Of a DNA stretch of 64,000 bases, positions 9,389-19,599 are shown piece after piece. How positions within the stretch are numbered: position 1 is the stretch's first letter; the number at the start of each line of letters is the position of its first letter. Made by a program: the position numbers and the translations under genes. The stretch comes from Arctopsyche grandis (lineage: Eukaryota; Arthropoda; Insecta; Trichoptera; Hydropsychidae). The notes beneath the pieces are model-generated. The model saw only the letters and a list, made by a program, of their open reading frames with translations, was not told the DNA's origin and searched no databases. The stretch lies in contig NC_135359.1 in the NCBI RefSeq assembly GCF_051622035.1, forward strand, positions 19,181,501-19,245,500, in the 5' to 3' direction.

Positions 9389-12300
9389 CTGTAACAAAAA
9401 ATAAATACTTTTACCAAACTGACAATGATTATTAAGAAAAAAGTCTTAATAAGAAACGGCATATTTATATGACGTATGTATTTATTTTATCAACTTTTGT
9501 TATATAGACATTATCTATGTTATAAAACTTAATATGAAAATATGTTAATCTTCATAGAATTAACAATTTCAAAGTCCATTTTATTCTTATAATATCATAA
9601 CAAACTCTTTCTAGAGTGAATAACCATTATTTCGCATGAAAAATTCTAGTATGTAAGCAAGTATTGTAAATATTCTACAACAAAAAGATCTTTATCAAAT
9701 TGTATGAAACGTTATTGCAATTATATTCCATTTAATCTGATAACTGAATAGATTGATTTAATATACATATGTATATCCTGTTTGTTACATTTACATTTGG
9801 TGCATAAAAGGCACACGTGATGTCTAGAGGTCGACTCATCATCCGTTTGTTGGGAATTACTATCACTTAAAGAACATTATATGTAAATGGGTCATATTAT
9901 CGAGTAATGTGTATATGACTGTTGATATTCCTTTTAAATTCATAATTTAATCTCTGTGACAAAAATGAAACGTAAAATGAAAATTAACAATGTACAAAAT
10001 GTAAAATGTTAGTATGTATATAATTGAAATTTATGTTAGCATTGAATTTTATTTTAGTATTATCATTTCACACATTTTTTAAATGGTGTGAATGACTTTG
10101 AGGTCATACTAAATAATCATAATATTAATTATGAGGTCAAAGTTACACTCATATATCTCTTAAGGACAAATTTTAACAGCAGAGTTGAAGAACGGTCATT
10201 TGAAATGAATTTTTAACTAACATGAATTCACTATTTGAATTAAATAATAAGAAATGCATTTGAATACTCACATTTCTGTCTTCCACCAGCGTTGCCACTC
10301 TGCCAGGCTAGAACAAAATAAAATAAATATTATAATTTGATATGATATTTAGAAATACTTGTTTATTTGTCTGGTAATTTCAATAAAAATCCACGCACAT
10401 GTTTATTTCTAATAAACAAACTTGTCACGTTGTAATGATAGCGAAAGAAAAACAACTGAAATTCCTAAGCATTTTATTGTATCTATATATGTACATATCT
10501 TCTATGGTTTGTTAATTATTATTCAATCAATTTATACACTCATAAGTAATTCAAATCATATATATTCATAATATTATGTAAATATTATCTGCAAATAAAT
10601 ATGAAGTAAAAAATATATTTAAATACGTACATTTAAATATATTTACATCATCGTCATCTACAGCCATTCACCATCCACTGCTGGATGAAGGCCTCTCCAA
10701 CAAACTCTCATTCATCTCACCCCACACATTTTCCTAATTTCGTTTACCCATCTTCCCTTTACCCTTTTGCATTCCCTCGGGTACTATTCTAGCACTTATT
10801 TTATCCACCTTTCGTCCATTCCTCTAGCCACGTGGTCCGCCCATTGTCATTTAAATCTTTTCATTCTATCCACTATATCCACTACTCTTGTCGTACTTCT
10901 CACGCACGTATTCCGTCTTCTGTCTTTCCTCGTTATGCCAAGCATACAGCGTTCCATACTTCTTTGGGTGCATTGGACTTTGTGTATCATCTTGGCGTTC
11001 AATGTCCAAGTTTCACATCCATACTGTCAAAATGTCATCACTAGTGAGCGGACCCAAAGCGCGCCGTTCAATGTTCAATTGTTGTAAGTGCTTTGTTAAA
11101 GGTTCGCCGAACCGTTTTTTTTGCACTCTAGCTTTGTAAATAGAGCCAAACCGCCCTGATTCCTGAAAAAGCACGATCTCTATCCGCGCTCTAGTCATCA
11201 CTGTCAAACTGTCAAAACTGTCATCACTGTCAAAACGCATTGATCGAAGATTTTTTTCTTTAGGCAGTGGCATTTAAAAATGTATTTACATAGAAATATT
11301 ATATATTAAATATATTTCTAAATATATGTAGTATTTAAATTTTTATCAAAAGAGCTTTTAAAAAATGTGGTGAACTGACCTTTGTCCTTTGGTAAGCTGG
11401 CCGTTTACATTTGTGGACAAAGAAGTTAAATTAGCAACGGAACAAATTAAGAGCGACATGCTTAAAAAAAGATCGCGAAAGAAAATCTTTGTTTTGATGA
11501 TTATTTCGGTAAAGCGAAAATATAAACACAAGATAATCACGTGCGAATAAAGATTTTAAAACTATTTTGGCGAGTGCTAGCCAGTTCAATAACACAATAT
11601 ATTGTTTTATTTTATATACATTTAATTCATGTTGGTTACAATATTGGATTGTTTCAATAATTTTTTTTTTATATGAAAATATTGGACAAGCATGTGGTAA
11701 AATCTGCAGACGAAATGGTAGACGCCCAGACAAAATCAATACGGATAGTACATACATAAGTACATCGACCGAACTTATCTCACACTCAAAGTTGGTAAAT
11801 ATAGTGAAGAAATTTTTAGACACCAAAAAAAAATTATAATCATAACATTCCAAAAGTTTATAAGTCTAATTATTTTTCGATGCATATCTGCATAATCATT
11901 AACAACCATTAGAGCGAAATCACACAGGAAAATTTTATCCTTGTATTTATCCTTGCTTAACAGTGATCGATAACGGTGTATCCCATATTTGAAGAAATAT
12001 ATGTACATAGGAGACCCCCACAGCGGAGAGCCAAGCACACGACGTGCCGTTCGCCCTTAACCATCTACTGCTGAATGGAAGTTTCCCAAACACGCTTCCA
12101 TTCGTCGAAGAATGGACGAAAGAAGTACTCAAATGGTACCCAAGAGAATGTAAAGGGGTGCAAGGAAGGCCACAGGAGAGATGGGTGGATGAAATAAAAA
12201 AATGGTGTAGATAGGTGGACGAGAGTTGCTCAAAACAGATCCGAATGGAAGCATGTTGGAGAGAACTTCATCTAGCAGTGGATGGCGAATGGCTGTGAAT

Positions 12301-15300
12301 GATGATGATGATGATGATAAGATAAATGATTTCGAAATCCACTTTAAGAATAAGAACAAGTTTTAAATTCCAAAATAAATAAATAAAATAGCATATTTTT
12401 AATCTAAATGTTATTGTTCAATGGTTTACAGAACATTTAGCATACGATGAAATTATTTCGCGTTCTTTGTTTGTATTATAATAAACACTTCCTTCTATCA
12501 AAAAAATATTCCAGCATTCTTGGATTACACTGTGTAGAATCGGAATAATAATAATAATATTGACAAAAGCGATTCATACTTACCAATGTACAAACATACG
12601 TCTTTTTAAAATAGAGAAAAAATTCCACGAGATTTCTGAAACCATTATTGGCAGCACACGTTTCATTGCTTACAAAACATCTAAATTAAGATAACGTTAA
12701 CAGGATTCGTATCGAGCACTATCATAAGAATTAAATACCACGAATTTTGAACGCTATCAGTCAATTAGTTATAAAGTGGCATTAGTTAGCAGACAATCTA
12801 GTTTTTATGCTAATCTTTCAACATACGCTAATTCTATTCTAAAAATTGGAATTTGAACCCACATGAAATTGTTACATAACTATTTTTATGTATTTCCGCG
12901 ATTCCTTATTCTTCACAAGACACACTTTGTTATTTAAGTTGCGTATGTTTAGTAAAATTCAAAAGCACGTGGATGAAGGATGCCACGACACAACATTCTT
13001 GGCACTAATCCACCAGTAGCACGCGTCTTTGAAGGGCAAAGTCTGCTCAGTGACGTGAAAAGCTACTTTTTATTGATATTATTATTAATATATATATAAC
13101 CACTTAATACTGTCGATATAAATATTGTGTCATACGTAATGAAAAAAAAAACTGTGGTTATGCCAAACGTTCGACCGGTTATCTCTAGAACTAATGTGGG
13201 CGCCGAACCGAAATAATCCAGTTATTTGGGTAATTTAAATATTCTTCAAAACAAACTTTCTACGTCAATACTGTTTACAAACAAAACAATTTTTTACACC
13301 GCTAATTTATAACATTTATCACCGCATATATACATATGTATATATGCAAATGCGATCCTTCGCGCTAAATAACACGGATCAAGCAAAATAACTCTAAAGC
13401 ATAATCAATTTTTCACATGTGTTGTTCTTGTTTGTATTGTATATATAAAATACTAATATTAACACGTATTGTATATATAAAATATTAATAATAAAATGAG
13501 GTAATATCAAATGATGAGTACATAAATTACTTAGTATGCATTGGAATCTTTGATTAAAATGCACACGTGAGTATTAAATGCAAGCTTATCGAGTGCAAAT
13601 TTGACGTGTTGAATTAGCAACATAATCGTGAAATACAATGTGCCGATAAATATGCATTTATAAATTTTATGGTGAAGTTAATTTCACATAAACTGAGGAT
13701 TTCATTATAAAATGCTGACTTATCCATATCCATGATACGTTGCGCATGTTTTTTCCTTAGATAGTTTTGTATATGCAAAAAAAATCTGGTACACCAAATT
13801 TGTGCCGTCGCGCACTTTGAAAACATCACCCCCTGGAGTGTTTCGTAACGGTGATTCCCATATTTGAAGAAATGTAAGAGAAATTTGTCGAAATAATAAG
13901 ATCGTATCAATTAGCAATGCCGTGAAGATACGCCCATCGCAGATGGAAACCACGGGTGCGTCCCATGCTTCACTGTTTAGTGTGTTCTTACCCGCTCTCC
14001 GTGACGAGACAAAATGTTAAATTACAGAAAACGCAAATATCGGAAGGCAAAGATCGAAAATCGAAAGATCAAAAAAAAAAATGGTGCATGGTAAACGGTA
14101 CATACTCACGTACATACTCATTTAATTTGTGCGAGCAGGATACAAAAGGAACAAGAGGAAAATGCTTTTCCTCCCGTATTCTGCGCGCGCACATTAATAC
14201 GGGGGGAAAAGCCTATTCCTCTTATTCCTGTTGTATCCTGCTCGCGCAAATTAAGTGAGTATGTACGTGAGTATGTACCGTTTACCATGCACCATTTTTT
14301 TTTGATCTTTCGACTTGAGATCTTTCGACTTAAGATCTTTCGATTTTCGATCTTTGCCTTCCGATATTTGTGTTTTCTGTAATTTAACATTCTGTCTCGT
14401 CACGTAGACCCGTTCTTACCATAAGGATTGTTACAGTTATAGAAAATACCATTTTGAAATAAAAGATGAATCAACAAATTTCCACATTATTCCAACGTGT
14501 AAGACTCAATTTTCCGATTGACATTAATACGTCATAAGATTGATCAATAGAATTGATACGTGTTTTTAATTAGTAAATATCAAATATCGGCGGAGAACCG
14601 CATAAAATCACTTGGCATCAATGCAAGTGAATGAAAATACTAGGAAGTGCGACAGAAGGAACACCTTGGGATGAAACGAGATTAATGAAGGTCAAAAACT
14701 GTATTCTGGGAACTAATTGTTGGGTCGCAGTCGCTTTGACGAAAATTATATTGCTTAATGGATATCAAGGAAATTCAGCAATGGAGCAATTTCGACCACA
14801 CTGTAATACCTTGAAATTGCAATCCGTACAATTCCACTTTCGATATATGACGCAAATTCAAAGAAATTTAATGTATGATACATTTTCAATGGGCGGGTCA
14901 CGTAGCTAGAAGAGTGGACAAAATAAGTGCTGGAATGGTACCCGAGAGAATGTAAAAGGATGAAAAGATGAAGGGGGGACGAAATTATATAGAACAATGT
15001 GTCTAGTGAGATGGATGAGAGCTGGCTAAAACAAAGACAAATGGAAGCGTGTTGGAGAGGCTAGTGAATGGATGTAAATGATGATGATTTTGTGAAAGAT
15101 AATCGAAAATATGTTCACCTTTTCCTCAGTTCCTCGATGAACAGTATTGCCTTGCCAAAATCGTCTTGTGAAGCCCTTTATGTGTCCTGATAAATCCCTT
15201 TTAAATTCAAACCCAGGATGCCAGCACAGGGAACCATAGCCGAATACCCACAAGACTTCGGTTGCTTCCTCTTCATCTTTCACAACAGTATTGTTGTTAT

Positions 15301-15355
15301 TATTTGCATCGTCAATTTGTTTCGAATTCACGTCAACGTCGTTGTTTCCGTTCAT
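8903..15355 (-). CDS. ChaC-type glutathione-specific gamma-glutamylcyclotransferase, three coding exons
   Basis: ChaC/CHAC enzymes cleave glutathione in the cytosol to 5-oxoproline and Cys-Gly. Three exons join in phase 0 (15119-15355, 10272-10307, 8903-9388) to give 252 residues. After an Asn/Asp/Glu-rich N-terminus of about 34 residues comes VFGYGSLCWHPGFEF (substrate-binding YGSL at 40-43), then GFTRRFWQGNTVHRGTEEK, PGRVATLVEDRN, GVTWGRAF and YLQQRECKLGGY. The Glu in that last motif (about residue 114) matches the catalytic acid of CHAC proteins. GVAGHNIEYILRLAKFMRE and DDHLFTLE follow. It is longer than CHAC2 (about 180) because of both tails. The last 30 residues (PPSPNAASSS...) look disordered. 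The family is clear; CHAC1- versus CHAC2-like is not resolved. Confidence 0.93.
9389..10271. other. ChaC intron 2
   Basis: AT-rich; GT-AG ends agree with the flanking exons. No other feature seen. Confidence 0.8.
10272..10307 (-). CDS. ChaC gene, 36-bp microexon 2
   Basis: Twelve codons, PGRVATLVEDRN, between TTGTTCTAG and AAT|GTGAGT. This matches the PGR..TL segment expected between RGT and the WG motif in ChaC proteins, which is why such a short exon can be called. It keeps phase 0 on both sides. Confidence 0.9.
10646..11030 (-). mobile_element. RTE-like LINE 3' end, 5'-truncated, in ChaC intron 1
   Basis: On the minus strand, broken frames read TYGCETWTLN, QRSMERCMLGITRKDRRRN, then HVARGMDERW, YPRECKRVKGRW and a tail like CWRGLHPAVDGEWL. 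These are the usual end of an RTE-type polyprotein. The element then runs into a short ATG-type microsatellite (CATCATCGTCATC on the plus strand), as is common for RTE tails in insects. Several stops and frame changes show it is inactive. Confidence 0.75.
11970..12005. repeat. Short dispersed repeat shared with 13845-13880
   Basis: AACGGTG.ATCCCATATTTGAAGAAAT-type sequence occurs at both places in the same orientation. Its origin is unknown; it may mark the end of an unrecognised element. Confidence 0.45.
12048..12108 (-). mobile_element. Short RTE tail fragment, minus strand
   Basis: In reverse complement this is the GGAAGCGTGTT...CAGCAGTAGATGG tail seen in the other RTE copies. It is truncated at both ends and abuts the plus-strand copy that follows, giving a head-to-head pair of RTE fragments. 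Confidence 0.6.
12109..12325 (+). mobile_element. RTE-like LINE 3' end with (GAT)n tail
   Basis: Broken frames give EEWTKEVLKWYPRECKGVQG, then RPQERWVDEIKKWC and a WRELHLAVDGEWL-like tail. It ends in six or more GAT units, the expected microsatellite end. It sits in ChaC intron 1. Confidence 0.75.
12326..13983. other. ChaC intron 1, no recognised feature
   Basis: AT-rich with a small direct duplication (GTATTGTATATATAAAATA) at about 13435-13490 and a copy of the short dispersed repeat near 13848. No coding signal. Confidence 0.5.
13984..14420. mobile_element. Foldback element, about 419 bp, with 9-bp target duplication (MULE-like MITE)
   Basis: The element at 13993-14411 is nearly one long palindrome. 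The left arm from CTCCGTGACGAGACA is repeated in reverse complement down to the right tip, with arms of roughly 190 bp and a short central loop near 14180-14200. The same 9-mer, GTTCTTACC, flanks it at 13984-13992 and 14412-14420. Long TIRs plus a 9-bp duplication are typical of Mutator-like elements. The right arm has extra copies of a GATCTTTCGACTT unit (about 14306-14345). It encodes no transposase and sits in ChaC intron 1. Confidence 0.82.
14421..14882. other. ChaC intron 1, no recognised feature
   Basis: A 92-codon plus-strand open frame starts at 14631, but its end overlaps the RTE tail and its sequence is not recognised. Some of it may be more of the same LINE (VKNCILGTNCWVAVAL). Confidence 0.35.
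14883..15090 (+). mobile_element. RTE-like LINE 3' tail
   Basis: It reads GHVARRVDKISAGMVPERM in one frame, with DESWLKQRQMEACWRG in another, then ends in GATGATGATTTT. It matches the two other RTE tails in this intron and ends only 29 bp before the ChaC exon 1 donor, so it is a close insertion beside a splice site. Confidence 0.72.
15119..15355 (-). CDS. ChaC gene, coding exon 1
   Basis: 79 codons from ATG at 15355 to GAAAAG|GTGAAC. It holds the acidic, Asn-rich N-terminus and the YGSL glutamyl-binding loop. The start is the only ATG upstream of the conserved region in this frame. Confidence 0.9.
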
Positions 15356-15408
15356 TTTAAATTCAATATTATAAGCAAAATCTACGATAACTATTAAATT
15401 GAAAATTA
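15356..15408 (-). other. Probable ChaC 5' UTR before a 5' intron
   Basis: On the minus strand CTGCTATTTAG at 15409 upward is a plausible acceptor upstream of the ATG. It could receive the strong donor at 16428/16429. Inferred only from splice signals. Confidence 0.4.
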
Positions 15409-15599
15409 CTAAATAGCAGAAAAGATCAACGGTGCTCGATGCTATAAAAAAGTCTTTTTTCTGATGGCTTTTGATTTGTAAAATTTAAAAATCATGGATG
15501 ATGGTAAAGTTCCAGATACAGTCAGCATCTAGCGCACAGTCAATGTCGTCGCATCTGTAAACCATAAAAAATAAAATAAATATTTAAAAATTAAAAAAA

Positions 15600-15938
15600 A
15601 AAAAATGGCGAGTATAGCGTGTGCTCCACGTATTACATGCGTTTTTTAATAGCCTCTTCTTATTTTTGTAATGTGATTGACTTGCGTGACAAAATTTATT
15701 TAAAAAAAAATCTAAAAACCAAATCAACAATAATTTGAATGAAAGTAAATAGTTCGTTACGCTCAATAAGAACATTTTTGAAATATTCAATTTGAAAATG
15801 AGCACAATTTTTTATAATGGATTTTGGAAAGTAAATCATAAAATTTAATTTTAACAACGAACTGAATCAGTCCGTCAAATTTGTTTTTCATAAGGTAACG
15901 GTACTTTAATTTTCAATTCAAGAATCAAAAATCTACTT
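15600..15938. other. Presumed 5' intron of the ChaC gene, no feature seen
   Basis: AT-rich with A- and T-tracts; ORFs here are low-complexity and not gene-like. Confidence 0.4.
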
Positions 15939-15939
15939 T

Positions 15940-15993
15940 TATTTTATAAATACATATATAGTTACAAAGTCTCTTTCGAAATTATATATTAGA
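15940..15993 (-). mobile_element. Helitron-like 5' terminus, minus strand
   Basis: The reverse complement begins TCTAATATATAATTTCGAAA and continues GAGACTTTGTAACTATATATG. It matches the ends at 17625 (minus) and 21719 (plus). All three start with TC and follow an A, as Helitron 5' ends do. The 3' end of this copy was not found. Confidence 0.55.
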
Positions 15994-16428
15994 TGATTCC
16001 AAATATCAAAGTCTCTGATTTTAGTCTTCATTTTTATTAAACTAACTGAGTTACAATAAGTAGGCAGTGGGGAGATTAATCGGCATTCGAAGATATAAAA
16101 ATCATTTTTATAAAAATAAACTGATGAAGGTTGGTTCACGGAAGAAGAATGGTACCGCTACTTTATATATGTATGTATATAATTAAAAAAATATTTCGAA
16201 AAAATACTGTTAGGGCGTTGCATGTAAAAAAATTCGCGCAGAGGACACACACTCGTGCGTGCAAAACACATTCAAAACCATGAATGAAAAATTAAAAAAA
16301 AATCAATCAAATCAAACACAAAAATGTCACCCGCTTTTATAAACCGAACGCCACTGAATATATCACACATCTTGCAACATTCGAATACGAATCATTGGAA
16401 AGTAATGGGAACGGTGATGTACACTTAC

Positions 16429-16800
16429 CGCCACGTGGCCTCGCGAAGAAACGGGAATATTTTTGATTGATGGCGACAATAGAGATCGCGGTGACAATAG
16501 TGACAGTGACAGAAACGCGGCGGTGATATCAGTGATAGCGGTAATGCAAGTGTCAATGTCGACGTCTGGCCGCGAACTGACAACGAATGACTGCGCCGAG
16601 TCTGGCCGTCGAGACCGCGTAAGAGCGAGACGAGGCTAGTGAAGAAGGACGCGCGTGCGAAAGAGACGCGAAGCTCTCCATCGATCGTCTGACGCAACAA
16701 TGTCGATGAATTTCTTTTGAATCTGCCTCTGGGAAACTTTTCGCGGTCGTGTACTCCTTCACAAAACCTTTCTATCGCATTGGGCAAAGTTGGCGAGCCT
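16429..16800 (-). promoter_or_regulatory. CpG-rich block: probable first exon and promoter of the ChaC gene
   Basis: GC/CpG-rich sequence ends on the minus strand at a consensus donor, GTGGCG|GTAAGT (16429). A 120-codon open frame (16425-16787) covers it but runs straight through the donor to a TAA overlapping it. It is not conserved-looking and is best read as leader sequence with an upstream ORF. Assignment to ChaC is positional. Divergent transcription is possible. Confidence 0.5.
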
Positions 16801-16925
16801 GCTGAATGTAAACAAAAACGTTTTCAAATCGTTCTGTTGCGTCTTGAATAAAACCGGGAGTACTTCTATTGTCGAGGATTTCATTTATATTTTCAATGAA
16901 AGTATGTGCTCCGTATTATATTGCA

Positions 16926-17625
16926 CTAGTGGTTTTACCCGGCTTCGCTCGGTGTTTGTAATATAAACCGTTTAGACATGACTAATCTAATAGTAAACAT
17001 TTTATTAAATTTATTTTAATAGTTTTATCTATATATCTATATACATGTATATAAAAATTAATCTCTGTGTGTCTGGAATAGGCTTCTAAGCCACTGAACC
17101 GATTTCGATGGAACTTTCAGGATTTGTTGTATGCATGTCCGGGAAGATTACTGTGAAAAAAATCGCCCAAAAAGGGGAACGTAAACGGGAAAAACGGGAA
17201 TGAGTGTCATTGCAACGAAATAATTTCAAATGTTTTCGCGTCGCGACCAACGTATTCGCTGTCTGCGTTTTCCCGAAAAATGGGAACGGGAACGAGAATG
17301 GAAACGGGAATGGGAACGAGAAAGGGAACGGGAATTGCATGCGTTATTGTGGCGTTGCAACGCATGCCGGTTCAGCTAGTTTTATATAAATTTATTTGAA
17401 TACTCATTTGTGTTTTTATTAAATTGCCTGTCTCTTTTGAAATTATATGTATACCAGAATTCGGTGGCTGCACCCTTGGAGCCTTCGATGTCCCCTGGGG
17501 CCGGGGACGAATTTATTTGCATCGAAAAGAAAATATATCGTCATAGAAACTTACCTGTTTACAAAGTTTCCAACGACAGTTACATATAAATATAAAGTCT
17601 CTTTCGAAATTACATATATATTAGA
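16926..17625 (-). mobile_element. Non-autonomous Helitron, about 700 bp, minus strand
   Basis: The 5' end is at 17625 (TCTAATATATATGTAATTTC, preceded by A). The 3' end is at 16926 (CTAG, followed by T), with an imperfect hairpin ACCGAGCGAAGCCGGGT about 8 bases inside (16937-16953). TC start, CTRR end, subterminal hairpin, A|T insertion and no target duplication are the Helitron signature. No Rep/helicase ORF. A second Helitron lies inside it. Confidence 0.68.
17028..17379 (+). mobile_element. Second Helitron, about 350 bp, nested in the first
   Basis: It starts near TCTATATATCTATATACATG (17028 or 17036) and continues with the ATCTCTGTGTGTCTGGAATA-type 5' region common in insect Helitrons. 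It ends CTAG|T at 17376-17379, with the perfect 12-bp palindrome GCGTTGCAACGC (17352-17363) 12 bases upstream. A run of GGGAAC/GGGAATG units at about 17270-17335 gives a fake Asn-Gly-rich ORF. Opposite orientation to the enclosing element. Confidence 0.72.
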
Positions 17626-18624
17626 TCAGGGATTCCAAACCCTTTCGAAACATTTTTTTAAGTTTCGAATAGATCTGTAAAGACTAAGAAAACAGTATTT
17701 CTTCTTCACCATAGTAACTTCCCAATAAATTGCAGGATATGTTTTTTTTATAACAAAAACAAATAATGACCGCTTTGACCTGACAGGTTATCCCGTTGCA
17801 TCACAGGTGCACGACCATAGCCAGGGGGGCTATGGGGGCAGTAGCCCTTCTAAATTTTGAAAATAATACATATTTAGAAAAAAAAACATAAATTCAAATT
17901 TACAATTAATACACATAAACAAGTATTAAAACTTGAACTTATTTTTATTAATTCGCAATGTGACTCACAAACTTTTTGTATTAAACCGTATTAAAGTACT
18001 GGAGGCATAAGATTTTTTAGAAAAAATAGTACGATTAATTAATTTGATATTTTGGTCAAAAAAGTCATAAAAAGCACGAAAAGTCAATTATTCTATTCAA
18101 CTTCATATTTTGGTCGTATGCATTCATTGGATAAATATTTATTTTAAATGTGCCGAAGAATATGGGATACGATTCAACGGTGCATTAAAAAATTAGCGTT
18201 GCTCTTTAGAACGAATCATTTGCAAAAGAAATTGCGCATTAAATAATTATATTCCTGTTAAATAAAAAAATGATACATTGAACAATGTTTTCTTTGGAGT
18301 ACGATATAAAAAAAAACAATTAAAAAGCCCGCAGTTAAACGTTGAATTAAAAATTACAACAAATTTGCAGTTTAATTCATAAATTATGAACACAGAGCTA
18401 TTAAGATTTGGATGGTTGCCAGTTGAGACGTCGCCGGATCCTATATGCGAGATCTTTAATGCCCAGCGTTAATGCGCATTTCATTCAATTTAGATTGCTT
18501 TATATTTTTTCTATTGTGAAAATAATTTATCAAATGCCCGAATTTGATATTAAAGTACTGACCTAATTAAAACAATGGATTTTTAATTTTTTAAATGATC
18601 AATTGATTTTTTTATTTATTGGAG

Positions 18625-19294
18625 GTTTTTAGCAGGGACCCGAAATTAATGGACAAACATACAGGAATGTATATTAAAAACATGGTTTTGAAACTTTTAG
18701 AAAAATAAAATATAAATATCGATCAAATCTACTCTGTTATAACAGATAATGGGGCTAATATGATCAAATTTGTCAACTTTGTAAACCGAAATAGACGAAG
18801 AAAACCAGAATATTAATTATGAAAGAGTTTATGAATCAAATATGCTACCTTCCACTGAGAACTGTTCTTTCTCTCATCTCATTGGAATAAAATGTGTGGC
18901 ACATGTATACTTTACAATTAGCAAATCAAAAATTTCTATTCCGATTTAAATACAATTATATGTGAAGCTTGCTAGTTGTCAATGAACTCAGTATATATCA
19001 TAGATATCAATGATCCGCAGTGCACCAGCAGCAAGCTGCAAATGCTAGGAAATATTCTTCTTTGACATTTTAATTATGTATATGATCACAAGAAGTTATA
19101 GCGAAAAGCCGTATTAACAAGAGAACCGAACATTAACAAGAGAACCGAACATTAACAAGAGAACCGAACATTAACAAGAGAACCGAAAACTGTAAACCTA
19201 AAACCGGAACTGAACCAACATATGTATACTTTTTACCGAACCGGAACGAAAACCGGAATGAAAAAAAATAACGGTTCGGGTCCCTGGTTTTTAG
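18625..19294 (+). mobile_element. Non-autonomous hAT transposon, 654 bp, with 8-bp target duplication
   Basis: The element runs 18633-19286 with a perfect 12-bp terminal inverted repeat, CAGGGACCCGAA. It is flanked by identical 8-mers GTTTTTAG (18625-18632 and 19287-19294). CAGGG-type ends and an 8-bp duplication define hAT. Inside are transposase relics on the plus strand: INIDQIYSVITDNGANMIKF, then FSHLIGIKCVAHVYTLQLA. These are typical of the catalytic core of hAT transposases, in different frames with gaps. It is a deletion derivative of a coding hAT, not a random MITE. Confidence 0.88.
19112..19188 (+). repeat. 19-bp minisatellite, four copies, inside the hAT
   Basis: ATTAACAAGAGAACCGAAC is repeated four times in tandem near the right end of the hAT element, followed by more ACCGAA/ACCGGAA variants up to the TIR. 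The subterminal GAACCG motif resembles the TIR (ACCCGAA), so these may be amplified subterminal transposase-binding sites. Confidence 0.85.
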
Positions 19295-19599
19295 TCTTAT
19301 TGCTTATTTTATTTATTTTAACATGCCTTTTTATGCGTTCTTTTGTTTTATAATTATTTTTTTCTATTTCTGTTTTATTCATCTACAAGAAATTATTTTT
19401 AAATTGTACATTTATGTAAATTGTCCCCAAGAATATGTTCCTAATATTTATATAGATTAACCCTAATTTTCTGCGAATTCTAAGAACGAAAAATAGTCTT
19501 TTAAAAAGAACACCTAGGTGGGGATGCGTCTGTGATTCAGCCCCCCCCCCCCTTTAAAAAATCTTGGCTACGACGTGCACATAGATCATAAAATTGTCA

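Larger units (their letters stand above)
17804..19583. mobile_element. Older DNA transposon with GTGCAC...TAGCC inverted ends (hAT-like?)
   Basis: The left end CAGGTGCACGACCATAGCC is matched in reverse complement at the right end by TATGTGCACGTCGTAGCC (about 19566-19583). Each is followed inward by a G- or C-run. No convincing target duplication is present, so exact ends and superfamily are uncertain. The complete 654-bp hAT element lies inside. I found no intact transposase. Confidence 0.4.

Noticed and set aside
8907..9435. Three plus-strand ORFs opposite ChaC exon 3
   Set aside because: Antisense shadows of the conserved coding exon.
10767..11139. Plus-strand ORFs of 70-106 codons
   Set aside because: Antisense translations of the RTE tail on the minus strand.
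16425..16787. 120-codon ORF as a protein gene
   Set aside because: It crosses a strong splice donor and has composition expected of CpG-rich leader sequence, with no recognisable domain.
17204..17389. Asn/Gly-rich ORF (and antisense Phe/Pro ORF)
   Set aside because: Both come from a GGGAAC/GGGAATG simple repeat inside a Helitron.
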